Part shown: piece after piece, positions 1-5,527 of the stretch
Position numbering within the stretch: the stretch's first letter is position 1
Layout of the letters: the number at the start of each line of letters is the position of its first letter
From: Alphaproteobacteria bacterium
GTDB lineage: Bacteria; Pseudomonadota; Alphaproteobacteria; Sphingomonadales; Rhodothalassiaceae
Direction of reading: 5' to 3'
Assembly: GCA_003694205.1 (NCBI GenBank)
Contig: RFKS01000268.1
Location: 1-5,527 of the forward strand
Length of the DNA stretch: 5,527 nucleotides
Notes under the pieces: model-generated
Told to the model about the DNA's origin: nothing
Database searches by the model: none
The model's input: only the letters and a program-made list of their open reading frames with translations
Program-made: the position numbers and the translations under genes

Positions 1-821
1 GCGAGACCACGCTCGAACTGCTCGAGCGCGCGCGGCGTGACAAGGCGATCAAGGCAGTGGTGCTCCGCGTCGACAGTCCGGGCGGCAGCGCCTTTGCCTC
101 GGAGATCATTCGCCAGGCAATTCTCGATCTCAAGGAGAGCGGCAAGCCGGTGGTCATCTCGATGGGCTCGGTGGCAGCCTCGGGCGGATACTGGATCTCG
201 ACCGCCGGCGACGAAATCTGGGCCGCGCCCGAGACGGTCACCGGCTCGATCGGGATCTTCGGTCTCATAGTCACCTTCGAGGACAGTCTCGATGCGCTCG
301 GCATTCACACCGACGGCATCGGCACCACACCGCTTGCCGGCGCCTTCGACCCGACGCGCGGCCTCGACGAGAATGCTGCCGCCCTCATCCAGACGAGCAT
401 CGAGGACGGCTACGAGAAATTCCTCGAACGCGTCGCCGAGAGTCGCGGCATGACGCCCGAGGATGTGGACAAGATCGCCCAGGGGCGTGTCTGGGCCGGC
501 GAGACGGCCCTGGAGCTCGGGCTCGTCGATCATCTGGGCACGCTTGCCGATGCCGTCGCGGCGGCGGCGGCGCGGGTCGAGCTTGCCGAGGGGAGTTATG
601 GCGTCCGCTATATCGAGGAACGGCCGTCGCGGTTCGAGCGGATCATCATGAGTCTCAAGGGTGACGCCGAGGCGCTGGGACTGCTGCCGGTGCGAAGCGG
701 CGGACATGGTACTCCCTATCAGGCGATCGCCCGCCAGGTCGCGACCACGCTCGACCGGCTCGCCTGGCTCCACGACCCGCAGGGCGCCTTCGCGCTCTGC
801 CTCGACTGCGAGGCGCGATAG
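1..821 (+). CDS. sppA: Signal peptide peptidase SppA, 67K type (C-terminal part, 5' end outside window)
   Basis: SppA is an inner-membrane serine protease that cuts signal peptides left behind after secretion. The reading frame is open from base 3 with no start inside the window, so the N-terminal half, which carries the general-base lysine in this family, is missing. Visible motifs are [14 protein letters not shown], then [10 protein letters not shown]. The Ser of AASGG (codon 180-182) aligns with the catalytic nucleophile of E. coli SppA. Next come the conserved [10 protein letters not shown] block (about 237-263) and the [21 protein letters not shown] block (about 484-546), which is typical of the S49 fold. 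The tail ends in a WLHDPQGAF segment and CLDC, resembling the C-terminus of other alphaproteobacterial 67K SppA proteins as I recall them. The shorter SohB and 36K SppA types are less likely because of the long C-terminal tail. The gene ends in TAG, 11 nt before msrB, which suggests co-transcription. Confidence 0.93.
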   Translation, partial: ETTLELLERARRDKAIKAVVLRVDSPGGSAFASEIIRQAILDLKESGKPVVISMGSVAASGGYWISTAGDEIWAAPETVTGSIGIFGLIVTFEDSLDALGIHTDGIGTTPLAGAFDPTRGLDENAAALIQTSIEDGYEKFLERVAESRGMTPEDVDKIAQGRVWAGETALELGLVDHLGTLADAVAAAAARVELAEGSYGVRYIEERPSRFERIIMSLKGDAEALGLLPVRSGGHGTPYQAIARQVATTLDRLAWLHDPQGAFALCLDCEAR

Positions 822-832
822 GGAAAGACGCG

Positions 833-1243
833 ATGGGTGAACGCGATCGCGGCGCCGGCGATGATCCATGGCGCGAGAGGCTGACGCCGGAGCAGTATTA
901 TATCTGCCGGCAGGGGGGCACCGAGCCGCCCTTCTCGGGACGGCTGCTGGAAGAGAAACGCGACGGCATGTTTCATTGCGCGGCGTGTGGGGCGGCGCTC
1001 TTCCAGTCGGGCACGAAGTACGATTCGGGCTCCGGCTGGCCCTCCTTCTTCGCCCCGGCCTCCCCCGGGGCGGTGCGTGAGCTCCGCGACGAAAGCCATG
1101 GCATGGTGCGGACCGAGGTGCGCTGCGCCGCCTGCGACAGCCATCTCGGTCATGTCTTTCCCGACGGTCCACCGCCAACAGGACGGCGCTATTGCATCAA
1201 CTCGCTCGCCCTCGATTTCCGTCCGGCGGCCGGTGGCGATTGA
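833..1243 (+). CDS. msrB: Peptide-methionine (R)-S-oxide reductase MsrB
   Basis: MsrB reduces the R epimer of methionine sulfoxide in proteins, repairing oxidative damage in the cytoplasm. The 136-residue product has a normal family length and no signal peptide. Conserved blocks in order are [20 protein letters not shown] (17-36), the first zinc pair C49-AAC52, [11 protein letters not shown] (63-73), the second zinc pair C98-AAC101, [10 protein letters not shown] (104-113) and RYCINS. C121 of RYCINS (codon 1193-1195) is the catalytic cysteine. The site that holds the resolving cysteine in E. coli MsrB (SGCGWPSF) is Ser67 here, and the other known recycling site (TEPPFC) is Ser35. The only remaining non-zinc cysteine is C25. 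The ATG follows GGGAAAG (821-827) at a 5-nt distance. The gene lies just downstream of sppA and ends one base before a minus-strand TGA. Identity is secure; the recycling mechanism is inferred to be unusual. Confidence 0.96.
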   Translation: MGERDRGAGDDPWRERLTPEQYYICRQGGTEPPFSGRLLEEKRDGMFHCAACGAALFQSGTKYDSGSGWPSFFAPASPGAVRELRDESHGMVRTEVRCAACDSHLGHVFPDGPPPTGRRYCINSLALDFRPAAGGD

Positions 1244-1348
1244 TCAGATGGCGGTCAGTCCAGCCAGCAGGATGGCGAGCAGCGAGAAGAAAAGCACGAC
1301 ATTGTAGCTGGCGCTCGCGAGCGCGAAGCGGATCGCGGTCGCTCCCCA
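1244..1348 (-). other. In-frame extension of the DUF3667 gene beyond its TGA stop (lost or read-through C-terminus)
   Basis: Directly after the TGA at 1351-1349 the same minus-strand frame stays open for 34 codons and ends at a TGA at 1246-1244. The translation starts WGATAIRFALASASYN and continues VVLFFSLLAILLAGLTAI, a textbook hydrophobic membrane helix. DUF3667 proteins, as I recall them, carry a final membrane segment right after the (R)VYG(Q/R) motif. The segment therefore looks like the true C-terminus of the gene, cut off by one nonsense codon. The second stop abuts the msrB stop (1241-1243) exactly, as expected for a natural convergent gene end. It could reflect a point mutation, a sequencing error or translational read-through. 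Read-through would give 366 residues from the longest start. Confidence 0.6.
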
Positions 1349-2344
1349 TCACCGGCCGTAGAAACGCTTCATGGCAAGGACGAGATACAAGGGCTTGCCC
1401 ACGAAATAGAGCATGCCGCTCGCCCCACCATATCCCGCCGCAGAGAGCAGGACGAGCAGCGTCAGCAGGCAGAAAAGGAATGCGTGAAAATGAAGGGAGA
1501 ACACCAGGTTCTCGAACAGGAAGCGGCGCCGGCTCCAGTGAAGACCGCGGAGGACGAGGGCGAACACGGGAACGAGAAGGAACATCACCCGCGGCAGCCA
1601 GGTATGGAAAACCGAATTGAGCATCCCGGGATTGGCCGCCAGCCGGCGAAGACCGGACATCAGCTGTTCGAGAGGCGTGCGCAGGGATTTGACCTCGGGA
1701 CTCGCCCGTTCCTCCTCATCAAGCGCGTCGCGAAACCTTGCGAGCGCCTCGTCGAGGAGCGCCTGATCCTGCCTTGCATCCCTGAGCGGCACGAAGAAAT
1801 CGAACTTGACATTGAATCCCTGGCGCCGGCGCGGCACTTCGGTTGCCACATCAGCCGGCCCCGCTCCGGCCCGTTCTTCGCCCTGTGAGCTACTATTCGA
1901 GGTCAAGACGGTCCTCAGATGCAGCAGGGCCACATCGGTGGTCTCGATGGCGAGAAAGAAGACAATGACGCTGATAAGCAGCAGCCGCACCGGCGGCACG
2001 AAGCGGACCCGGGCGCCCTCGACATAGAGCTCGCTCAGCCTTCCCGGCTTGCCGAAAAGCAGCACCAGTGTGCGCAGGGCGCGGCTGTCGAACGACAGCG
2101 CATTGTCGAGGAATTCCGCGACAAACACCCGGATCGGACGCCTCAGATCCGCGTCGCGCTGGCCGCAGTGGGCGCAGAAGTCGCCATGGAGAACCGCCGC
2201 ACAGTTGGCGCAGCGGGCCACCGCGACGTCACCTTCCGTCACCGTCAGGTCGGGAACGTCCTTCCCGGTCGTGTTGCCGCTCGTGATTGCCCGCCCCTCC
2301 CGCGCCTGCGCCTCCCGCACCCAGTCTAGGCGGCGAGAGCGCAC
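1349..2344 (-). CDS. DUF3667-type zinc-ribbon integral membrane protein, probably interrupted near its 3' end
   Basis: The function is unknown. The protein opens with a zinc-ribbon knuckle C45-ANC48 ... C57-AHC60-GQ, followed by an amphipathic region and the signature GARVRFVPPVRLLL (110-123), which leads into membrane helix 1 (about 115-133). A soluble, charged loop of roughly 110 residues follows, then hydrophobic segments at about 253-267, 281-301 and 311-325. This order (ribbon, GxR-x-RFVPP, multiple helices) is what I recognise as DUF3667. The product stops at MKRFYGR with a TGA, while the open frame continues into another helix, so the gene is probably truncated. The start is uncertain. 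GTG at 2344 gives the longest form, 17 nt after the upstream gene. GTG at 2320 begins strongly coding-like codons. GTG at 2221 has the best ribosome-binding site (GGAAGGTGA at 2237-2229, 7-nt spacing) but leaves only three residues before the ribbon. Numbering here uses the longest form. It is likely co-transcribed with the upstream GS-HQR gene. Confidence 0.8.
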   Translation of the reverse strand: MRSRRLDWVREAQAREGRAITSGNTTGKDVPDLTVTEGDVAVARCANCAAVLHGDFCAHCGQRDADLRRPIRVFVAEFLDNALSFDSRALRTLVLLFGKPGRLSELYVEGARVRFVPPVRLLLISVIVFFLAIETTDVALLHLRTVLTSNSSSQGEERAGAGPADVATEVPRRRQGFNVKFDFFVPLRDARQDQALLDEALARFRDALDEEERASPEVKSLRTPLEQLMSGLRRLAANPGMLNSVFHTWLPRVMFLLVPVFALVLRGLHWSRRRFLFENLVFSLHFHAFLFCLLTLLVLLSAAGYGGASGMLYFVGKPLYLVLAMKRFYGR

Positions 2345-2361
2345 AGGAAAAGACGGTGATT

Positions 2362-3345
2362 TCAGTCCACGGCTTCGAGTGGCTCGCGCCCGTGCGGTGC
2401 ATCAAGGTCGAGGTCCGGGCCCTTGGGCACGATGCCGGTCGGATTGATGTTCCGGTGGCTCACATAATAATGCTTCTTGATGTGATCGAAATGCACGGTC
2501 TCGCGGATGCCCGGCTCCTGATAGAGCTCGCGCAGATAGCCCGACAGGTTCGCATAATCGGCGATCCGCCGTCTGTTGCACTTGAAATGGCCAACATAGA
2601 CGGCGTCGAAACGGATGAGCGTCGTGAACAGGCGCCAGTCGGCCTCGGTCAATCGCGAACCTGCGAGATAGCGCTGTCCCGCGAGCCGCGCATCGATCTC
2701 GTCGAGGGCATCGAACAGGCGCTCGAAAGCCTCCTCATAGGCGGCTTGCGTGGTCGCGAATCCGGCCTTGTAGACACCATTGTTGATGGCCTCATAGATC
2801 CTCTCATTGAGGCGGTCGATTTCCTTCCGGAGCGCCGCGGGATAATAGTCGCGCTCGGGATGGCGCACACCAGGCACCTCATCGAAGGCACTGTTCAGCA
2901 TGCGCATGATCTCGGCCGATTCATTGTTGACGATGGTCTCCGTCTTGCGGTCCCACAGGACGGGCACCGTCACGCGGCCGGTATAGTCGGGTTTCGCCTT
3001 CGTGTAGATCTGGTGCAGGCGGGCAAATCCGTAAAGGTGATCGGGCGTGGCACCGGGCACGGAGGGGTCGAATCGCCAGCCCTCGTCATCCATCTCCCAG
3101 TGCACGACCGAAACCGAGATCACATCCTCGAGCCCCTTCAGCGCCCGCATGATGAGCGCGCGATGCGCCCACGGACAGGCATAGCTGACATAGAGATGAT
3201 AGCGGCCGGCCTCGGCCTTGAACCCGCTTGAACCGTCGGCGGTGACGCGACTGCGGAACTGCGTCTCGGGGCGGACAAAGCGGCCACCGCTCTTCTCGGT
3301 GTCGTACCACTTGTCCTGCCATTTGCCTTCGACCAGTAATCCCAT
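2362..3345 (-). CDS. yqjG: Glutathionyl-hydroquinone reductase (GST superfamily, Xi class, YqjG/EcM4/PcpF type)
   Basis: Enzymes of this class use glutathione to remove the glutathionyl group from glutathionyl-hydroquinones, a cytoplasmic detoxification and quinone-maintenance step. The 327-residue product matches the roughly 328-residue E. coli YqjG. The thioredoxin-like half contains YACPWAHR, with C57 as the catalytic cysteine. The conserved Val-Pro is at 127-128 (TVPVLWD), and the glutathione-binding NNESAEI is at 140-146. The helical half has NNGVYKAGFA; Y192 corresponds to an active-site tyrosine of E. coli YqjG. The C-terminus has RFDAVYVGHFKCN and HIKKHYYVSHRNINP, the class hallmark. 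I chose the ATG at 3345 because an AGGAG sits 6 nt upstream and MGLLVEGKW is where family members begin. A longer in-frame ATG at 3447 adds 34 non-conserved residues and no ribosome-binding site. The gene is divergent from the porin and leads into the DUF3667 gene. The symbol is by family analogy. Confidence 0.94.
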   Translation of the reverse strand: MGLLVEGKWQDKWYDTEKSGGRFVRPETQFRSRVTADGSSGFKAEAGRYHLYVSYACPWAHRALIMRALKGLEDVISVSVVHWEMDDEGWRFDPSVPGATPDHLYGFARLHQIYTKAKPDYTGRVTVPVLWDRKTETIVNNESAEIMRMLNSAFDEVPGVRHPERDYYPAALRKEIDRLNERIYEAINNGVYKAGFATTQAAYEEAFERLFDALDEIDARLAGQRYLAGSRLTEADWRLFTTLIRFDAVYVGHFKCNRRRIADYANLSGYLRELYQEPGIRETVHFDHIKKHYYVSHRNINPTGIVPKGPDLDLDAPHGREPLEAVD

Positions 3346-3351
3346 GTCACG

Positions 3352-3356
3352 CTCCT
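3352..3356 (-). promoter_or_regulatory. Ribosome-binding site deciding the GS-HQR start
   Basis: On the minus strand AGGAG lies 6 nt before the ATG at 3345. It supports the 327-residue form over the longer open frame that begins at 3447. Confidence 0.85.
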
Positions 3357-3362
3357 GTCTCC

Positions 3363-3388
3363 GTTCACGCCCAAGATGGGCGCTCAAC
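3363..3388. promoter_or_regulatory. Inverted repeat upstream of the GS-HQR gene (operator or 5'-leader hairpin candidate)
   Basis: The core CGCCCA-AGA-TGGGCG (3368-3382) is a perfect 6-bp inverted repeat with a 3-nt spacer. The symmetry extends imperfectly outward: GTTCA precedes the left arm (3363-3367), and GTTGAG precedes the opposite arm on the other strand (3388-3383). It lies 18-43 nt upstream of the GS-HQR start codon, where a repressor or activator site, or a leader hairpin, would sit. The binding protein is unknown, and a chance repeat in GC-rich DNA is possible. Confidence 0.35.
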
Positions 3389-3457
3389 GCCAGCGCGGAA
3401 AGGCCGTGGCCGGGAAAAAGTGCGTCCCGCATCCCGAAACACCGCATCTGCGGCGCG

Positions 3458-3491
3458 CCGTCATCGAACTGTCATCCCCGGAATGTACAGG
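3458..3491 (+). promoter_or_regulatory. Putative PHO box and promoter of the porin gene
   Basis: CCGTCAT (3458-3464), CGAA (3465-3468) and CTGTCAT (3469-3475) form a 7-bp direct repeat with an 11-bp period, the architecture of a PhoB site. Compared with the E. coli 18-bp consensus (CTGTCAT, A, A/T, A, T/A, CTGTCA, C/T), 15 positions match. A TACAGG hexamer at 3486-3491 starts 10 nt after the second half-site, the same distance as between box and -10 in E. coli phoA. The box would replace the -35 element, as is usual for PhoB-activated promoters. It points at the phosphate-porin gene, giving a leader of roughly 90 nt. The match and target gene are seen; PhoB binding is inferred. Confidence 0.7.
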
Positions 3492-3586
3492 GACACTTGC
3501 ATGGGGGGCATGCGCTGTGACCACCGATATCGCACCCCCGCACCGCCACAGGCACGACATCACGTGCAACAGGACAGGAACGCATC

Positions 3587-4963
3587 ATGGCCATCCGCAC
3601 ATCGAGCTCGAGACTTGCCCTCACCGTCGGCGCCCTTGCCATCGGATTGTCCGCATCGCCTTCGGCGGCGCAAAGCGTGAGCGAACTGCAGCAGCAGATC
3701 GAAGCCCTCAAGGCGCAGTTGCAGGCGCTCGAGAAGAAGGTCCAGTCGGTCGAGAAAGCCAAGACTCCGGACCTCAAGGTCGAGGCCAAGGGCGCCCCGC
3801 GCTTCTCCGGCGAGGGCTTCAAGGCCTTCAAGCTGCGCGGCCGGGTGCAGACCGACCTCGGCATCGTCGGCGATCCCGATACCATTGGCAGCGGCACCTC
3901 GCCGGCCGCCTTCAGCCCCGATCGCGGCCTTGGCACGACCACCGAATTTCGCCGCGCCCGGCTCGGCGTCGAGGGCGAGATCACGGACTGGAAATACAAG
4001 ATCGAAGCCGATTTTGCGAACAACGAGGTCGACGTCACCGACGCTTATCTCGAATACACGGGCTTCGACGGCGTGGGCATCACCATCGGCAACCAGAAGA
4101 CCCCGGTGTCGATGAACGAGCAGACCTCGTCGCGCTTCATTACCTTCATGGAGCGGGCTGCCTTCACCGACGCCTTCGGTTTCTCGCGCGAGCTCGGCGT
4201 GAGCGTCAATCTCCATGGCAAGAACTGGCACTGGAAAAGCGGTGTCTTTTCCAATGGCGGCTTTGATGGCAGCGACGAGAAAAGCGGCTATGTTCTCGCC
4301 TCGCGCGCACATTACACGATGCCCCTGGAAAACGGCTTCCTGCATCTCGGCGGATCCGTCGAATTCCGCGACCAGGGAGCGGCCCCGAGCCGGCTGCGCC
4401 AGCGTCCCTTCCTGCACACGACCGATACCCGCTTCATCGATACGGGCACATTGCCGGTCAAGAGCAGCGTCTTTCTCGGCGCCGAGCTCGCGGCGCAACA
4501 GGGCCCCCTCAGCTTCGAAGGCGAATATGGGCGCCAGATGGCGAGGTTCGTGAATGGCGCCATGCCTGGCGGGTCCGACAGCGCCGACTTCCAGGGCGGC
4601 TACGCGACCATCGGATGGTTCCTGACTGGCGAGAAGAAGGCCTACAAGGCATCAAAGGGCGCCTGGGACCGCACGAAGCCCCTCCATCCCTTGGACAAGG
4701 GCGGCCATGGCGCGCTGCAGCTCAATGCCGGCATCGACTGGATCGATCTCACCGATCGCGGTGCGGCGGTCTTCGGCGGCGGGCAATACAGCCTCAATCT
4801 CGGGCTCACCTGGATCCCGATCAGCCATGTGCGCTTTCTTGTGAATTACGCCCATATCAGGGTCTCGGGCAGCCCCGAGCGTGTGAAGCTCACAAGCAGC
4901 GGCGTTCTCCGCCCCAGTTTCTCGACCAACGCCTTCGGCCTGCGTGGTCAGATCGACTGGTAG
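3587..4963 (+). CDS. OprO/OprP-family phosphate-selective outer membrane porin
   Basis: This outer membrane channel probably lets phosphate or polyphosphate enter the periplasm. Residues 1-28 form a signal peptide (MAIRTSSSR, a hydrophobic core, then SPSAA before Q29). Residues about 30-57 form a heptad-rich coiled coil (ELQQQIEALKAQLQALEKKV), plausibly a periplasmic trimer stalk. The barrel begins near KAFKLRGRVQTDLG (79-92). The family signature spans 120-198: FRRARLGVEGEI, YKIEADFANNEVDVTDAYLEY, the IGNQKTPVSMNE turn and FITFMERAAFTDAFGFSRELGV. Later strands alternate aromatic and polar residues, and the protein ends in QIDW, the usual aromatic terminus recognised by the BAM complex. Its 458 residues are a normal family length. 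AGGAA (3576-3580) lies 6 nt before the ATG. A PHO-box-like repeat upstream supports phosphate-starvation control. Members of this family differ in substrate, so phosphate selectivity rests on family and promoter rather than on identified binding residues. Confidence 0.9.
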   Translation: MAIRTSSSRLALTVGALAIGLSASPSAAQSVSELQQQIEALKAQLQALEKKVQSVEKAKTPDLKVEAKGAPRFSGEGFKAFKLRGRVQTDLGIVGDPDTIGSGTSPAAFSPDRGLGTTTEFRRARLGVEGEITDWKYKIEADFANNEVDVTDAYLEYTGFDGVGITIGNQKTPVSMNEQTSSRFITFMERAAFTDAFGFSRELGVSVNLHGKNWHWKSGVFSNGGFDGSDEKSGYVLASRAHYTMPLENGFLHLGGSVEFRDQGAAPSRLRQRPFLHTTDTRFIDTGTLPVKSSVFLGAELAAQQGPLSFEGEYGRQMARFVNGAMPGGSDSADFQGGYATIGWFLTGEKKAYKASKGAWDRTKPLHPLDKGGHGALQLNAGIDWIDLTDRGAAVFGGGQYSLNLGLTWIPISHVRFLVNYAHIRVSGSPERVKLTSSGVLRPSFSTNAFGLRGQIDW

Positions 4964-4977
4964 CAATGGCGCGCCGA

Positions 4978-5018
4978 CGGTACGGGAGGACGTTCCCGTG
5001 CCGCCGGCCCCTCTTTTC
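4978..5018 (+). terminator. Candidate intrinsic terminator after the porin gene
   Basis: The arms CGGTACGGGA (4978-4987) and TCCCGTGCCG (4994-5003) pair over 10 bp with one G-U pair around a 6-nt loop. A short T run (CTCTTTTC, 5011-5018) follows, but only after seven more bases, so it is a weak rho-independent terminator. It starts 14 nt after the porin stop and would separate the porin from the GNAT gene. Confidence 0.55.
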
Positions 5019-5081
5019 ACCCCTTGCGCCCGCATCCGCTTGGGCATTAGATGCGCGCTTCACAGCGTGACGGATGGGGCC

Positions 5082-5527
5082 ATGCCGGACATCGACCGGG
5101 AACAGCCTGCGGACGAGCCGGAGATCGAGCGGCTGCTCGATCTCACCTTCGGTACGGACCGGCACCAGCGCACCGCCTATCGCTTCCGCGAGGGCGTCGC
5201 GCCGATCGCCGAGCTGGGCTTCGTCGTGCGCGATGGCGCGACGTTGCTCGGCTCGGTGCGCTTCTGGCCCATCCTTATGGCCCATGATGGTGGCAGCAGG
5301 CAGGCTGTCCTGCTCGGTCCGCTCGCCGTCGCCCCTCGACTCCGCGGCAATGGCAGCGGGACGGCACTCCTGCGGCATGCGGTGGCGGCGGCAGATGCCG
5401 CGGGCGAGGGGCCGATCTTCCTCATCGGCGACGCGGCTTATTATAGCCGCGCCGGCTTCCGGCCCGTGCTTCCCGCGCGCTGCCGGATGCCCGGACCCGT
5501 CGAGCCTGAGCGCGTGCTGGTCTGGGA
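5082..5527 (+). CDS. GNAT-family N-acetyltransferase, YhbS-like (3' end outside window)
   Basis: The protein would transfer an acetyl group from acetyl-CoA to an unknown amine substrate. The frame runs open to the window end (148 complete codons). After a short acidic N-terminus and a helix (EIERLLDLTFG, about 14-24) comes RTAYRFREGVAPIAELGFVV (30-49), typical of YhbS-like members. Then LLGSVRFWPI leads into the central strand LLGPLAVAP (77-85). Acetyl-CoA pyrophosphate-binding motif A follows, RLRGNGSG (86-93), then helix TALLRHAVAAADAAG. The terminal IFLIGDAAYYSRAGFRPV (112-129) is the classic GNAT motif B. The ATG at 5082 is preceded by GGGG at a very short distance, so the start is moderately certain; an in-frame GTG at 5067 is the alternative. 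It follows the porin terminator candidate and may have its own promoter. The substrate cannot be told from sequence. Confidence 0.88.
   Translation, partial: MPDIDREQPADEPEIERLLDLTFGTDRHQRTAYRFREGVAPIAELGFVVRDGATLLGSVRFWPILMAHDGGSRQAVLLGPLAVAPRLRGNGSGTALLRHAVAAADAAGEGPIFLIGDAAYYSRAGFRPVLPARCRMPGPVEPERVLVW

Noticed and set aside
1349..1351. TGA as a reassigned tryptophan codon or selenocysteine
   Set aside because: Reassignment would also remove the msrB stop at its normal family end, and DUF3667 has no known Sec or Cys site here. Nonsense mutation, read-through or sequencing error is simpler.
2287..3231. Long plus-strand open frame (314 codons) opposite the GS-HQR gene
   Set aside because: It is a shadow of the high-GC minus-strand gene. 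The translation shows no recognisable fold, and the opposite strand carries unmistakable GS-HQR motifs.
3346..3447. N-terminal extension of GS-HQR from the ATG at 3447
   Set aside because: The extra 34 residues do not resemble family N-termini, and AGGAG lies ideally placed for the ATG at 3345.
3499..3513. GCATG-GGGGG-CATGC inverted repeat near the predicted porin transcription start
   Set aside because: Five-base arms with a G-only spacer are too short to claim as an operator in GC-rich DNA.
3376..4266. Plus-strand 296-codon frame overlapping the porin start
   Set aside because: It is Arg/His-rich out-of-frame translation that overlaps the regulatory region and the porin. It lacks a family signature.
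3560..4498. Long minus-strand open frame (312 codons) opposite the porin
   Set aside because: It is a shadow frame of a GC-rich gene, and the plus strand has signal peptide, ribosome-binding site and porin motifs.
5024..5052. TTGCGC - 17 nt - TTAGAT as a promoter for the GNAT gene
   Set aside because: Each hexamer matches the consensus at only three of six positions, which is not better than chance.

Overview
This 5.5 kb window comes from a GC-rich, tightly packed, Gram-negative chromosome. The gene families (67K-type SppA, an OprO/OprP-type porin, a YqjG-type glutathione transferase and a YhbS-like GNAT) and the codon usage suggest an alphaproteobacterium. I cannot place the genus from sequence alone. 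There are no RNA genes, mobile elements or CRISPR arrays.

Layout: (1) the 3' part of sppA (1-821, +), a membrane-associated serine protease that degrades leftover signal peptides. (2) msrB (833-1243, +), 11 nt downstream and probably co-transcribed; it repairs methionine-R-sulfoxide. (3) A convergent minus-strand pair, read right to left. First is a glutathionyl-hydroquinone reductase (3345 to 2362). It is followed 17 nt later by a DUF3667-type zinc-ribbon membrane protein (2344 to 1349). The frame of the DUF3667 gene carries a TGA at 1351-1349 and then stays open for 34 more codons encoding a hydrophobic helix. The next stop (1246-1244) directly abuts the msrB stop. (4) A 241-bp divergent intergenic region (3346-3586). 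(5) A phosphate-selective porin of the OprO/OprP family (3587-4963, +), with a signal peptide, a periplasmic coiled coil and a beta barrel ending in Trp. (6) A hairpin terminator candidate (4978-5018), then the 5' part of a GNAT acetyltransferase (5082 to the window end, +).

The most informative non-coding signal is a PHO-box-like direct repeat, CCGTCAT-N4-CTGTCAT (3458-3475). It lies upstream of the porin with E. coli phoA-like spacing to a possible -10, which suggests PhoB control and a role in phosphate starvation. The other genes fit general envelope maintenance and oxidative or electrophile defence (SppA, MsrB, GS-HQR), but nothing shows they form one pathway. I see no convincing undescribed multi-gene system. 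The points that deserve a second look are the in-frame TGA in the DUF3667 gene, the PHO box, and the unusual cysteine pattern of MsrB.
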